Below are positions 48,027 through 58,607 of a stretch of 64,000 bases of DNA, one piece after another. Positions within the stretch are counted from its first letter, which is position 1, and the number at the start of each line of letters is the position of its first letter. Position numbers and translations under genes: made by a program. The stretch covers positions 1,310,586 to 1,374,585 of the forward strand of contig NW_024722158.1 of NCBI RefSeq assembly GCF_018991925.1, written 5' to 3'. The notes under the pieces were generated by a model, which did not search any database, had not been told where the DNA came from, and worked only from the letters and a program-made list of their open reading frames with translations. Source of the DNA: Homarus americanus (taxonomy: Eukaryota > Arthropoda > Malacostraca > Decapoda > Nephropidae).

Positions 48027-48164
48027 TGATAAACTGAAAGAAAACACGGTTCTCTGTTGTAATTCACATCTTCAGGTATGCAGTATAAAAATAGAGTGCA
48101 GAACAAGTTATATATATATACAGAGGAGGGTTAAAGTCCACAGAGGTCAAGTATAGGTAATGAC

Positions 48165-48940
48165 TAGCCCGATATTTATGCATTTGCATATTTCATATGC
48201 AAATGCATATTTTATGTATTCTATGATAAAGTATATTACCTAGATAATCTGCATATAAATGGCATATTTTGTGTAAATATTCATCTGGCATCTCTTTGTT
48301 GCCACTGAATGAGCACACGTGGTACTGGGAGGTGAGGTGAGGTGGTTAGGTGAAGTGAGGTGAGGTCACGCCGCTTAATCTGTCGCTTCCCACCTGGTCA
48401 TGACTCATTGGTGAGAGTTAGTCAGTCAGGAGCAGTGCTGCTGTGTGGAGCAATCTCTTCTGCTGCTCGTGAAAATGCCGAAAGTACAAAGAAAACCAAA
48501 TGAAGTGCTAGATTGCAAGTAAAGGAATTGATGATTTACTACTGATGGAAGTGTACTGTTTTAAATATTGTGAAGCACCAGTAGACAGCGAGCAAGAAAT
48601 TTCAAGTCCAACAACACCTAAAAACAAGCAAGCACATCCGACTGGCTGTTAGTCCAATAGTACAAAAGGACAACAAACTACTTTTGCATGTTCCAGTAAG
48701 TCAGTCTATAATGTAAATACATGTTCATATATATTTTTTGAAGCACTTTCACATATATATAAAATACACATGATAGCTTAATAAAAATTAACATTAGTTT
48801 ATATTAACTATTTTGTTTCCAGATAACCTGCATTCTTGGCTTTATAATACATTTTGTTAGCATATAAATGCATATTTCCTGGTTTTGTGCATATTTGCAT
48901 GCATATTTCATGTTTTTAGTGCATAACTATCCCGGCCCTA
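48165..48940 (+). mobile_element. hAT element, internally deleted, with 8-bp TSD
   Basis: Ends TAGCCCGATATTTATGCA and, inverted, TAGGGCCGGGATAGTTATGC. An exact 8-bp duplication GTAATGAC flanks it (48157-48164 and 48941-48948). From ATG 48475, a remnant reads MPKVQRKPNEVLDCK, stop, then FTTDGSVLFCKYCE (about 48532-48573), resembling the BED/CGGBP1-like zinc finger that opens some hAT proteins. The rest of the transposase is absent. The ATGCA(A/T)-rich terminal sequence is notable. Confidence 0.87.
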
Positions 48941-49049
48941 GTAATGACCCTACTAATCTTTAAAAAAGCACTGGTCGTCGGTAGTCAGGTCAGAGGGAAA
49001 AACTGACCCAACCTTCTCTCACCTGGTTATAAATCTTCTTAATTACAAA

Positions 49050-49900
49050 ATTGTCCATTCTAGTTACAAATTCTACTCGCGTTAACGGATATGTTTAATG
49101 AGACTAGATTCTATGTTGTTCCTACTGTCAAATTTGAATTACAAAGTAATATTGAGGAGGCATTATCCGCAGTCAATGCAATGTTTATTATCCTCAGATG
49201 AACGAACAGAGCATTGATTCTGGCTCATGTCCTAACACTGTATTTATGTTGTTTAAGTCTAGTTACAATATTTTACCTGTCTGGCCTAAGTAAAACATAT
49301 TACATTCCTTGCAAGGAACTTTATAAATGCAGCCATTTGTATTATGGGGAGTTCTTGATTAACATTTGTTTAACAGTGCATGAGAGTTTTAAATGCCACA
49401 TTGACGTCAGAGGTTTTTAGTTGTAAAGGAATTTGAGAGAAATTTTTGTGAAATGGAATACTAGGAGACTCCTATGGTCATGGGGAGCTTTGGGATCAGT
49501 TCTATAAAAAGATTTCTTAGTAATGTTCAGGCATTTGTCTATGAAAGATCTAGTATTAGGATTTGAGCAATATTATAGGTATACAGTAGTTATATTTAAT
49601 GAATTCCCTGCAAATTCTCAAAGGAAAAACAGCGTTAGAAAAATATCATCGTTGGATTCTGTCGGTGTGTGAAATATTATTTAAATGAATGTATGAAACA
49701 CACATTAGTAGGTTTTTCTATAAAATACTTAACTTAAAAGCGCCACCATCAGATACCTACCAGGAAAGCAATTTCACAAGTCTGCCTCTTCCAGTGAAAT
49801 CAAGGACTAGGATTAACTTAACAACTTAGTCCCTTGCAAGGAATGGTTTACAGGCGACAGGCAAAAGATCCTGAACTTTAAACAATAAATATGTTACACA
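49050..49900 (-). pseudogene. Penelope-like element: RT C-terminus and GIY-YIG endonuclease remnant
   Basis: Minus strand. Near 49285-49335 the frame reads GCIYKVPCKECNMFYLGQTG, the GIY-YIG endonuclease signature with the CxxC characteristic of Penelope elements (GIY is CIY; YIG is YLG). Upstream, VNVAFKT and FIDKCLN blocks, typical of the RT-endonuclease linker, are visible. Downstream, scattered matches continue to about 49050. Stops and frame breaks are frequent; clearly dead. Confidence 0.75.
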
Positions 49901-49939
49901 GAAAAGCCGAAACCAACGCTCTGCTTCACCAATGGTACT

Positions 49940-50395
49940 TAAGATTATTTTTTAAACAACACTGCATCATAACATACGTCAATATGAAAAATATATTTCA
50001 ATCGACCAATAATTTGACCTGACAGAAAAGCCGCTATGTTAGAGAGTCTCAAACAAGATATTCTTCCTTGAACCTTAAAACAAACTGACGCCAAGCTGAA
50101 AAGTAGCAATGTTTGACAAGAAAAAAAAATAGTTTTACCACACAATAATAAATTGTTAAGACGACTTTCAATATAAACCTTAAAATATTAATATACCTGA
50201 TATTATAAAATGGAAAATTAACCCATTCAAAACCGATTACCGGTGGCACTATTCAATAACAGGGCAGCCAATGCAGCAAAAAACATGTTAAAAACTTAAG
50301 CAAATTACAACCCAGGAATTTGCTCAAATCCCAAGAAGAATCTTATAGAATAATTCGTTAACCGAGGCAGTTAACCGAAAATCAACGTATATATA
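49940..50395 (-). mobile_element. Diverged M1 MITE fragment
   Basis: Shares AACACTGCA, GTCAATATG(A/T)AAAA, TTTCAA...GACCAATAATTTG and a terminal TTCGTTAACCGAGGCAGTTAACC with family M1, in inverse orientation. Confidence 0.65.
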
Positions 50396-51174
50396 TAAGT
50401 ATACACTGTTGCCCCTTTGAAACACGAGGATGGCCGCCCAAGACACACCCAAGCGTGAATCTCTTTCATGGTGTAGAAGCTGTCACACAACATCTACCCA
50501 TCGAGTTCACACACGACCCAGGTCGAATAGTCCCGGAAGACCGACAACTTAACCGCACTGATCAATCAATTAACCCCAACACATCCCAAATCATTAACAT
50601 CCAGTCCCATCACTGCCGCAGAAAGCAAATAGCGCAAAGAAACCTACAATGTCTATAACCTACCCTGCCCAGATAGAACTTATCCACCTCATTAAGGGCG
50701 TATATGTTGACCACGTCACAACAACTTCTCCAACTCTAACCGGCCCATGCAATCCATGCCCTCATCAACTTAAGGCTACAATAGCCAGACTAGTTCATAG
50801 AATGCTTGCTAGCTGCTCATTTATTCAAAAAGTCAGTGTTCACAATTGCAAAGCAACCTGCTCCTCCATTTAATAAGTTAAATATGTGACTATCAAAAAT
50901 GCAATTGATTTAAAATATATAAACTTGAAAGATGATAAGAAATTTTAAATATTACATAAAAGGTCAAAGTCAAAGGTGAAATTCTGCTTTAATAAAAGTC
51001 ATTATTTCTTTTGTTTTAAAACATAAAGCAAAAAACAAATTCAGACTAAAACAAAAAATTAGACCAAGTCCCAAGTAGATGATCTGACTTCTGCTTCATT
51101 TACACAAAATCAGGATTCAATTGTTTCTCTTACTTGACAACACACGATAAAGTACAGTGTATATGTAACTTGAT
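50396..51174. other. C/A-rich stretch with short frames, then A/T-rich flank
   Basis: 50430-50875 has a C-rich composition like the LINE at 51275-52300 and two short frames (50455-50658, 50649-50873) without recognisable domains. It could be another part of that LINE. 50880-51174 is A/T-rich and featureless. Confidence 0.35.
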
Positions 51175-51274
51175 NNNNNNNNNNNNNNNNNNNNNNNNNN
51201 NNNNNNNNNNNNNNNNNNNNNNNNNNNNNNNNNNNNNNNNNNNNNNNNNNNNNNNNNNNNNNNNNNNNNNNNNN
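51175..51274. other. Assembly gap (100 N)
   Basis: Exactly 100 N. It cuts the 5' side of the RNase H domain. Confidence 0.99.
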
Positions 51275-52015
51275 CTCCCTACAAACAGAGCTGGTAGCAA
51301 TCTCAAAGGCCCTACAACACGCTGCAACACAACACAACAAATCCATCATAATTCACACGGACTCGAAATCGGCCATGCAGGCGCTGCAACACAGTCAACC
51401 AAGAGCAACGTCCACATCATAGCCTCGATCCTCGCACAGCTACAGGAATTCCAAAGACAAAACCGCCCAGTCGTCTTCCACTGGATTCCCAATCATGTAG
51501 GGATCGGAGGAAACGACGTGGCAGACGAAGCAGCCAAGGCAGCTACACGTTTTAGTAGCATACACATTCAAGTTCCAGCAAGCGTGCAACAGATCAAGAA
51601 TCACCTCAGAAAGACTAGCAAGCTCCACATCAAAAAGAGCTTCCTTCACGCATTCAATGCTGGTTCCCAATCAGCCAAATGGTACCTGGCGGCCACAAAA
51701 GGGGAACCACCTTTCGCGGACAAGAAAACACCAAGACAAACCCAAGTCAGCCTTCATCGATTACGACTAGGGTACAAGTGCTCCTGGCAGATGATCGGAA
51801 ATGACGTCATGGAATGCACCTACTGTCAGGAGCCAGCAGCCAACCCACTTGAACACTATCTCCTCGACTGCGAAGTCACACAAAGCCTCCGAAACAGAAC
51901 TCAAATCTCCCAAGAAGCACACACAACACCAGCGGCCACTCTAACCCGAAAGGCCCACACAGACCACATTCACCACCTTCTCCGGGTCATCACACGATAC
52001 CCACCACCCAGATAG
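51275..52015 (+). pseudogene. LINE-E: RNase H and C-terminal domain
   Basis: Just after the gap, another frame reads LQTELVAISKALQHA and IIIHTDSKSAMQAL (RNase H Glu and Asp), then a frameshift leads to FHWIPNHVGIGGNDVADEAA (His and the last Asp). The C-terminus has a CTYCQE...H...C knuckle (about 51817-51885), usual in I/R1/Loa-type LINEs that carry RNase H. Stop at 52013. The N-terminal RT lies beyond the gap or is missing. Confidence 0.82.
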
Positions 52016-52836
<821 letters not shown>

Positions 52837-53146
52837 TGAGTGGTCACTCCGGGGTCACCATTTGTGGGGTACGGGTGGTTTGGTTCACACTCAGGATGGG
52901 ATGGAGAAAGGAACTCACAATGTGCTCTCTGTATACATGCTGTATTGGATGTACAGTGCAGCTTGGTGCTGGGAAGTGGCAGCGTGGTTACAAGCGTTGA
53001 GTAGAGAGAGCTGGTTGATGAGGGTGCTCAGAGGAGGACTGCTTGTGGGTCGCCATGCTCGCCGGCGGGAGCGATGGCCGCCAGGCAGAGGCGGAGGAGG
53101 AGGTGTTGCTTGCTGCGGCAGTAGGTAGAAAGAGAGAGGTCACCAC

Positions 53147-53382
53147 TGTAGGTTATGTATAAGCTACTGTGCCGAGTGCATTATATATATTATCACGTGG
53201 CAACACTGCACGTTATGTGACATTGCCGGGCTGCCATATGAGAGCAGCCTCAGTCTGACTGTGTGAGCCGTGCATGGCACCTGCGAGTCACCTGTATTTC
53301 TCTCATCCATAATAAACGGACTCAGTGTTACGGTGTTTCCTACCCATCACTGCATTCCTCCAGGGAACACTAGTAACCACCA
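53147..53382 (+). repeat. Putative LTR within left arm of foldback
   Basis: TG...CA-bounded, TATA-like at about 53184, AATAAA at 53311-53316, followed by a TGGCGATAGC PBS-like stretch. Confidence 0.6.
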
Positions 53383-54212
53383 TGGCGATAGCTAGGATCT
53401 GTGGACTTACAAAGTGTGTGAACTATGCCGAGACAGTTACGTCTGCGGTGATGTGCGTCGACTCATAGTGTGTTGTGTTGTGTTGCGCTGTGTTTCGCCG
53501 CGATGTGCAGTGTTGGGCCGTCACAGTGCTTGTGACGGTGGCATGTTAGTGTCAGTGTATTAGTGTGTCTAGAGCTGAGAGTTGAGCATTGGCCTGTTTT
53601 TGTGGTACCCTCGGAGCACGCAGGCGTACACCTTCTCGTGTGACATCGGGAAGACACTGACGGTCTCGCCCCCCGCCCGCCGCGTCTCTAGCCACCGGCA
53701 TTAGGCCACCACGAAGTGCATCTGCTCTCTCAGACACACACACACACGCGCACGCACTCACTCACGGACAGAACAGTGGACTATATGCATTTCTGTGCTG
53801 TTTATGTCATATATGTGGTTCGAGCTGTTGAGGCGCCACTTTATATACTAAACAGTGCGTGCGTGCGTGCGTGTTTTGTGTCTGAGAGAGCAGATGCACC
53901 GTGGTGGCCTTAATGCGGTGGCTAGAGCGCGGCGAGGCGTGGGGGCGAGACCGTCAGTGTCTTCCCGGATGTCACCGGAAGGGTGTACGCCTGCGTGCTC
54001 GGGTACCACAAAAACAGGCCAATGCTCAACTCTCGGCTCTGAACACTAATACACTGACACTAACTGCACCGTCACTAAAAAGCACTGTGATGGCCCAACA
54101 CTGCACATCGCGGCGAAACCAGCGCAAAACACACAACACACTATAGTCGAGCATCACGGCATAACTGTCTCGACACACACTTTGTAAGTCACAGATCCTA
54201 GCCACTTCGCCA

Positions 54213-54497
54213 TGGTGGTTACTAGTGTTCCCTGAGGAATGCAGTGATGGGTAGGGAAACACCGTGTAACACTGAGTCCGTTTATTATGGATGAGAGAAA
54301 TACAAGTGGTGACTCGCGTGTGCCATGCACGGCTCACACAGTCAGACTGAGGCTGCCTTGCCATATGGCAGCCTCGGGGCAATGTTACCACATAACGTGC
54401 AGTGTTGCCACGTGATAATATATATAAATGCTACTCGGCACAGTAGCTTATATACAGGGTTGCTACTCGGCACAGTAGCTTATGTACATAACCTACA
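54213..54497 (-). repeat. Putative LTR within right arm of foldback
   Basis: Inverted partner of 53147-53382, longer because GCTACTCGGCACAGTAGCTT is duplicated (about 54430 and 54463). On the minus strand it is followed by PBS-like TGGCGAAGTGGCTAGGAT. Confidence 0.6.
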
Positions 54498-54659
54498 ACC
54501 ACGAGGACAGGTCTTATATAGCGGAGGTAGGCGTGGCTTAATAGTTGACCTCCGTCATGTAAGGCGGCGCTGGTTAACCTAGACCACGAGGCATACACTG
54601 GGGAATTCGCGGGGTCAGCTACTCAGGGACAAGCGTTTGTAGGGGAGGAATCCACTACA

Positions 54660-55444
54660 ATACTCCCCCTTCCCTCAGGCAGTGTAGGAGACTTGTTGTC
54701 TGCAGGATTGCATCCCACATGTGAGGCAGAACGGGCGGTGCAGGAGACTTGTTGTCGGCTTGGTTATATGCCACATGTGAGACATAACGGCGAGGGCGAG
54801 GATGAGCCGGCTGCTAGTGGAGACAACTTTGTCTAGATACACGAGCTCTGTGGGAGGAGAGGTGGAGAAGGAGGGTTGTGAAGGCGATGAATGTTGTGCT
54901 TCCCTCGCGGCAGGTACAGAGTCCTCAGATGCGCCTGCTGGGGTGTGTGGGTCTGGGTCAGGAGCAGGGGCTGCGTCAGGAAGAGGGTCTATGACAGCAG
55001 CAGGGTGCATGACAGCAGCAGGGTCCATGATAGCAGCAGGGTGCAGGACAGTAGCAGGGAGTACCTGAGGGAGAAAAAAAAGGGTGTGTGGGGCCGCACT
55101 CAGGCGCATGGGCCGCGTCGGGAGCAGGGGCTGCCAAGCAGGAGCGGAGGAGGGTCCACGACAGTGTCAGGGGGTACTGCTGGGCCGGAGGCGGCTTCTG
55201 AGGCAGGACGGGTGTGCTGGGGTCGGTAGGACGTGGTGCTTGGGGCAGGAAGAGGAGCGGCTGTCTGCTTAGAGTAGCAGAGCTGCTCTAGGGTGTCTAA
55301 CCTGCGGTGTAGAGACAGTAGCTGTAGAGCCAATGAGAGCTGCCTCTGCATGGGTAAGCCAATCTTCCATGTTGCTTGAAGACTGGGAGAGTGATCAGTT
55401 TCTCCTCCATCCTGTGTGAGTGCGAATCTCCGGGGGTCACCATT
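54660..55444 (-). other. TRIM internal region with 18-bp repeats
   Basis: Non-coding apart from proline-rich frames. About 54980-55060 holds an 18-bp repeat (AGCAGCAGGGTSCATGAC type on the plus strand). Similar repeats sit in the internal region of the TRIM at 18900-18990. Confidence 0.7.
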
Positions 55445-55873
55445 TGTGGGGTACGTTATGTTTGGGTTTACACTCAGGATGGGATGGAGAAAGGAAACTC
55501 ACAATGTGCTCTCTGTATACATATTGTATTCGATGTACAATGCAGCTTGGTGCTGGGAAGGCATCATGGTTACAAGCGTTGAGTAGAGAGAGCTGGTTGG
55601 TGAGGGTGCTCAGAGGAGGACCAGCTTGTGGGTCGCCATGGTCGCCGGCGGGAGCGAGGGCCGCCAGGCAGGAGGAGAGGAGGAGGTGGAGGAGGTGTTG
55701 CTTGCTGCGGCAGTAGGTAGAAAGAGAGCGGTCACCACGAGGTCAGGTCTAATATAGCGGAGGTAGGCGTGGCTTAATAGTTGACTTCCGTTATGTAAGG
55801 CGGCGCTGGTTGACCTAGACCACGAGGCATACACTGTGTAATTCGCAGGGTCGGCTACTCAGCGACAAGCGTT
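55445..55873 (-). repeat. Right (5') LTR of the TRIM array, truncated start
   Basis: Ends CACA at 55445, next to PBS TGGTGACCCCCGGAG. The other end stops inside the GACAAGCGTT block at 55873, so the first 25 or so bases of the LTR are missing. Confidence 0.8.
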
Positions 55874-55908
55874 ACTTATAATACCAATAAGTTTATATCA
55901 CGGCCACA

Positions 55909-56532
55909 CAGTGCCGGATTTAGACCTGTGGAGGCCCATGGGCAGCCTCTTTGTGGAGGCCCCCCTCATTATAACTACCCAAGAGGGTGGAGTGGCGAGT
56001 GAAGCGAGCCTAAACATATGGCAGTTCCGGGGGGCGCTGTAAGCCCCCGGGAAAATTTTGAAATTTGAACACTTCTTTGGAGAATTTTGAAGCCATATGC
56101 AGTTATATTGAGGAAATTAGAACATTGAGAAATTTTTAATTAACTGTATATTTATTGATACTGTACAAATTCCCAACACACACACACACACACAAAAGTG
56201 AGACATGATTGGAGTCATTCATGCGGTTTCAAGTCGACCAGCCCTGATATAGCTACTACCGCACATGTCGAAAATTTTCAAGAGACTTCACAGAAAAGAA
56301 TATATTATTAATTATTAGTTATTTCAAGGAGTAGCTAGCCTAATTTCTATCACGCTTCTTGCTGAACATAGTTTTACGTGATGGAATAGATAAACATGAA
56401 TTTAAAAAAATAAAAATAAAAATAATCCAAAAGAATAAACAAATAAATAAAATATTGTAATATGTGGAGGCCCCCAGATTGTGGAGGCCCCTGGGCAGCT
56501 GCCCACTTTGCCCACTCCTGAATCCGGCCCTG
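55909..56532. mobile_element. hAT MITE with 8-bp TSD
   Basis: 624 bp; ends CAGTGCCGGATTTAG and, inverted, CAGGGCCGGATTCAGG, flanked by the exact 8-bp duplication CGGCCACA (55901-55908 and 56533-56540). Further inside, GTGGAGGCCC(A/C)(T/C)GGGCAGC is found in inverted orientation near both ends. Non-coding; contains a (CA)n run at about 56177-56194. Confidence 0.93.
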
Positions 56533-56705
56533 CGGCCACAAATTCAATTATCAATGTTGACAAACAATTTGCAAATATTTACAAAGTGTTACAAGAATAA
56601 TAATTATCGTATCATACAAAGTTTAATACTTATGAGCTACCACACCCAAATCTAATCACTATTAACACTCTCGGGAACCCCTGAATATGTTTAATATGCC
56701 TCTCA

Positions 56706-56710
<5 letters not shown>

Positions 56711-56754
<44 letters not shown>
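56711..56754. repeat. (GT)n microsatellite
   Basis: Preceded by TCTCACTTTT. The reverse complement of that motif follows the (CA)n inside the hAT MITE at about 56194. Confidence 0.97.
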
Positions 56755-56757
<3 letters not shown>

Positions 56758-56759
56758 TA

Positions 56760-57685
56760 CAAAGTTTCTTCACCATCAAGACGCCTGCTGTGCCTCCTCG
56801 TGGCAACACACGGTAACTGGGTGCTTCGTGGGCCCAGGCAAGACCAGCAGGGGATCTCGGAGTTGTAGTGGGCCCCAGAGGGACGGCGTATAGGCCCACT
56901 GGCATGTGGACACGTTCTGGCACCTACCAGCCATTGCCTGCTGCCTTACGGATTAACCTTGGTAGGTATAAGGTTACAGGAGTAAACCCTGAACAAAAAA
57001 TCTGCGGTGGAGCCCTGCATCAGGCAGACATGCTTACAGAGCTCCAACAAAACCCCAACGGCGGTATAGGCTTTAGAGGTGACCACCATGGAAACCCAAC
57101 GACTACACCAGCGGACGAAGGGAATGACTGATGGACAGGCTACTAAGACGAAACCCAACAAACTGGGCTATCAGCAGTTCATTGCGACTCTCCCTCTCCC
57201 CAGACGTTACAACACTTGCACCACTGGATCAGGAAAAGGGAGAGCCAAGATGTGTGGTTGCAGCCTGCACTTCTGCCTCACCACATAAATCAACTCACAC
57301 ACAGCCATCACCCAGCTCATCAAACCTCTCATCATCAAAACCCTTATACCCCCAAAAGTCCTTTGGCGACGGACGAGTGGCGATGGGGACAGGCAGAGAT
57401 GACTGCCGGGAGTCTCTAGTCACAACTCTGCATATGGGCGGCACAGATAAGATGGTCGTTTATGCACTGGGATCTAGGGAGCAGTGCAATCCGGTTCTGT
57501 CTGTGCGACTGATCAGACCTTACAAGGAGCCAATCTGTTCACCACCACATGGGGAGGGGGCTAGAAAAGGTGCCCTAAACATAGCCTGCTTAAAAAATCA
57601 TGACTGGGCAACTGCACGTCGAAAACACAATCAAAATCACAGAACCCCCCCCCCCCCAAAAAAAAAAAAAACATTCAACCTCTTA
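56760..57685 (+). mobile_element. LINE-C 5' region
   Basis: Leads into the endonuclease. An open frame 57131-57688 (185 codons) has no domain and ends in a polyC/polyA run (57646-57672). The left boundary is uncertain. Confidence 0.45.
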
Positions 57686-58607
57686 TAGTTGCTGCACGGA
57701 ATGTCAGGACCCTACTGGATACTGGCACAAATGAGCATCCTGAAAGAAGAACTGCCCTTGTGGCAAAAGAGCTGGCTAGGTATAAAATCGACATAGCAGC
57801 CATTAGTGGGTTCCAGCTCCCAGATGAGGGCCAGCTCACAGAACTGGGGTCTGGCTGTACCTTCTTCTGGAAGAGTAAGCCTGCTATGGAGAAACCGCAT
57901 TTATGGAGTTGGCTTTGCCATCCACCAATGCATCTTACACAGGCGAACTGAAATGCCTATTGGGTTCAACAAGCACCTCATAACGCTTCGAGTCCCACTG
58001 AATCACTCATGTCATGCCTTTTTCATCAGTGCATACGCCCCAACACTGGATGCAGAGGATGACATCAAGGAGGCCTTTTACACCGACCTCGACAGAGTGC
58101 TATAACCTCAATCCCCAGAGAAGACAAGGTTGTGCTCCTTGGTGACTTCAATGCCAGAGTTGGCAGAGATACTAATATTTGGCAGGGACCCATAGGGAGA
58201 AATGGACTAGGCAAGTGTAATCCCAATGGCCTACTCCTCCTCAGCAAGTGTGCTGCACACAACCTCACTATCATCAATACCTTGTTTAGGCAGGCCAACA
58301 AGCTCAAGGATTTGTGGCAACACCCAAGATCCAAACACTGGCATCTCATTAACTACATCATTGTCAGAAGAAAGAGATCGCCGAGATGTCCTCATCACCC
58401 GTGCCATGCGTGGCTCAGACCACTGTGATACCGATCATCGACTTGTCAGATCCAAGCTCTTACTTCACGTCGCCCCAAAAACGGCGAAGGCAGCGAGCCT
58501 CCAGAAGAGGTTTTAACACTAAGCGTTTGGAGGACCCAGCAAATGTTTTCAAAGAGCAGCTCGAGTATGGGCTTATAGTATAAACAACCCAACAGCAAAC
58601 AAAGTGA
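57686..58607 (+). pseudogene. LINE-C APE endonuclease (CFDP2-like)
   Basis: VAARNVRTLLDTGTNEHPER, then ELARYKIDIAAIS, FISAYAPT and VLLGDFNARVGRD, as in the endonuclease often labelled craniofacial development protein 2-like in databases, which is in fact a LINE product. Frames shift near 57870 and 58100; the SDH region (GSDHCDTDHRLV) is at about 58415 in another frame. It runs straight into the minisatellite. Confidence 0.82.

Larger units (their letters stand above)
53147..54497. mobile_element. Foldback element: two inverted LTR-retroelement 5' halves
   Basis: 1351 bp flanked by the 5-bp duplication ACCAC (53142-53146 and 54498-54502). The related LTR at about 55730 shows the empty site CACCACGAGG. 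Arms of about 610-640 bp (53147-53760 and 53855-54497) are mirror images around a spacer of about 94 bp. Each arm starts TGTAGGTTATGTA, has a TATATATATTATCACGTGG block, AATAAA (53311 on the left), and at CA|TGGCGA (53383) what looks like an LTR end plus PBS. So each arm looks like an LTR plus the start of an internal region, joined tail to tail. Confidence 0.87.
52863..54659 (-). repeat. Middle LTR, interrupted by the foldback element
   Basis: Starts TGTAGTGGATTCC at 54659 and ends GTACCCCACA at 52863 on the minus strand. Without the insertion at 53147-54497 and one TSD copy it is about 441 bp, in line with 459-489 bp for other LTRs of the family. Confidence 0.83.

Noticed and set aside
54675..55109. 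144-codon minus-strand ORF in the TRIM internal region
   Set aside because: Built from 18-bp repeats (HPAAVMDPAAV-type peptide); the related copies do not keep the frame.
56687..56893. ORF with a Val-Cys repeat
   Set aside because: Translation of the (GT)n microsatellite.
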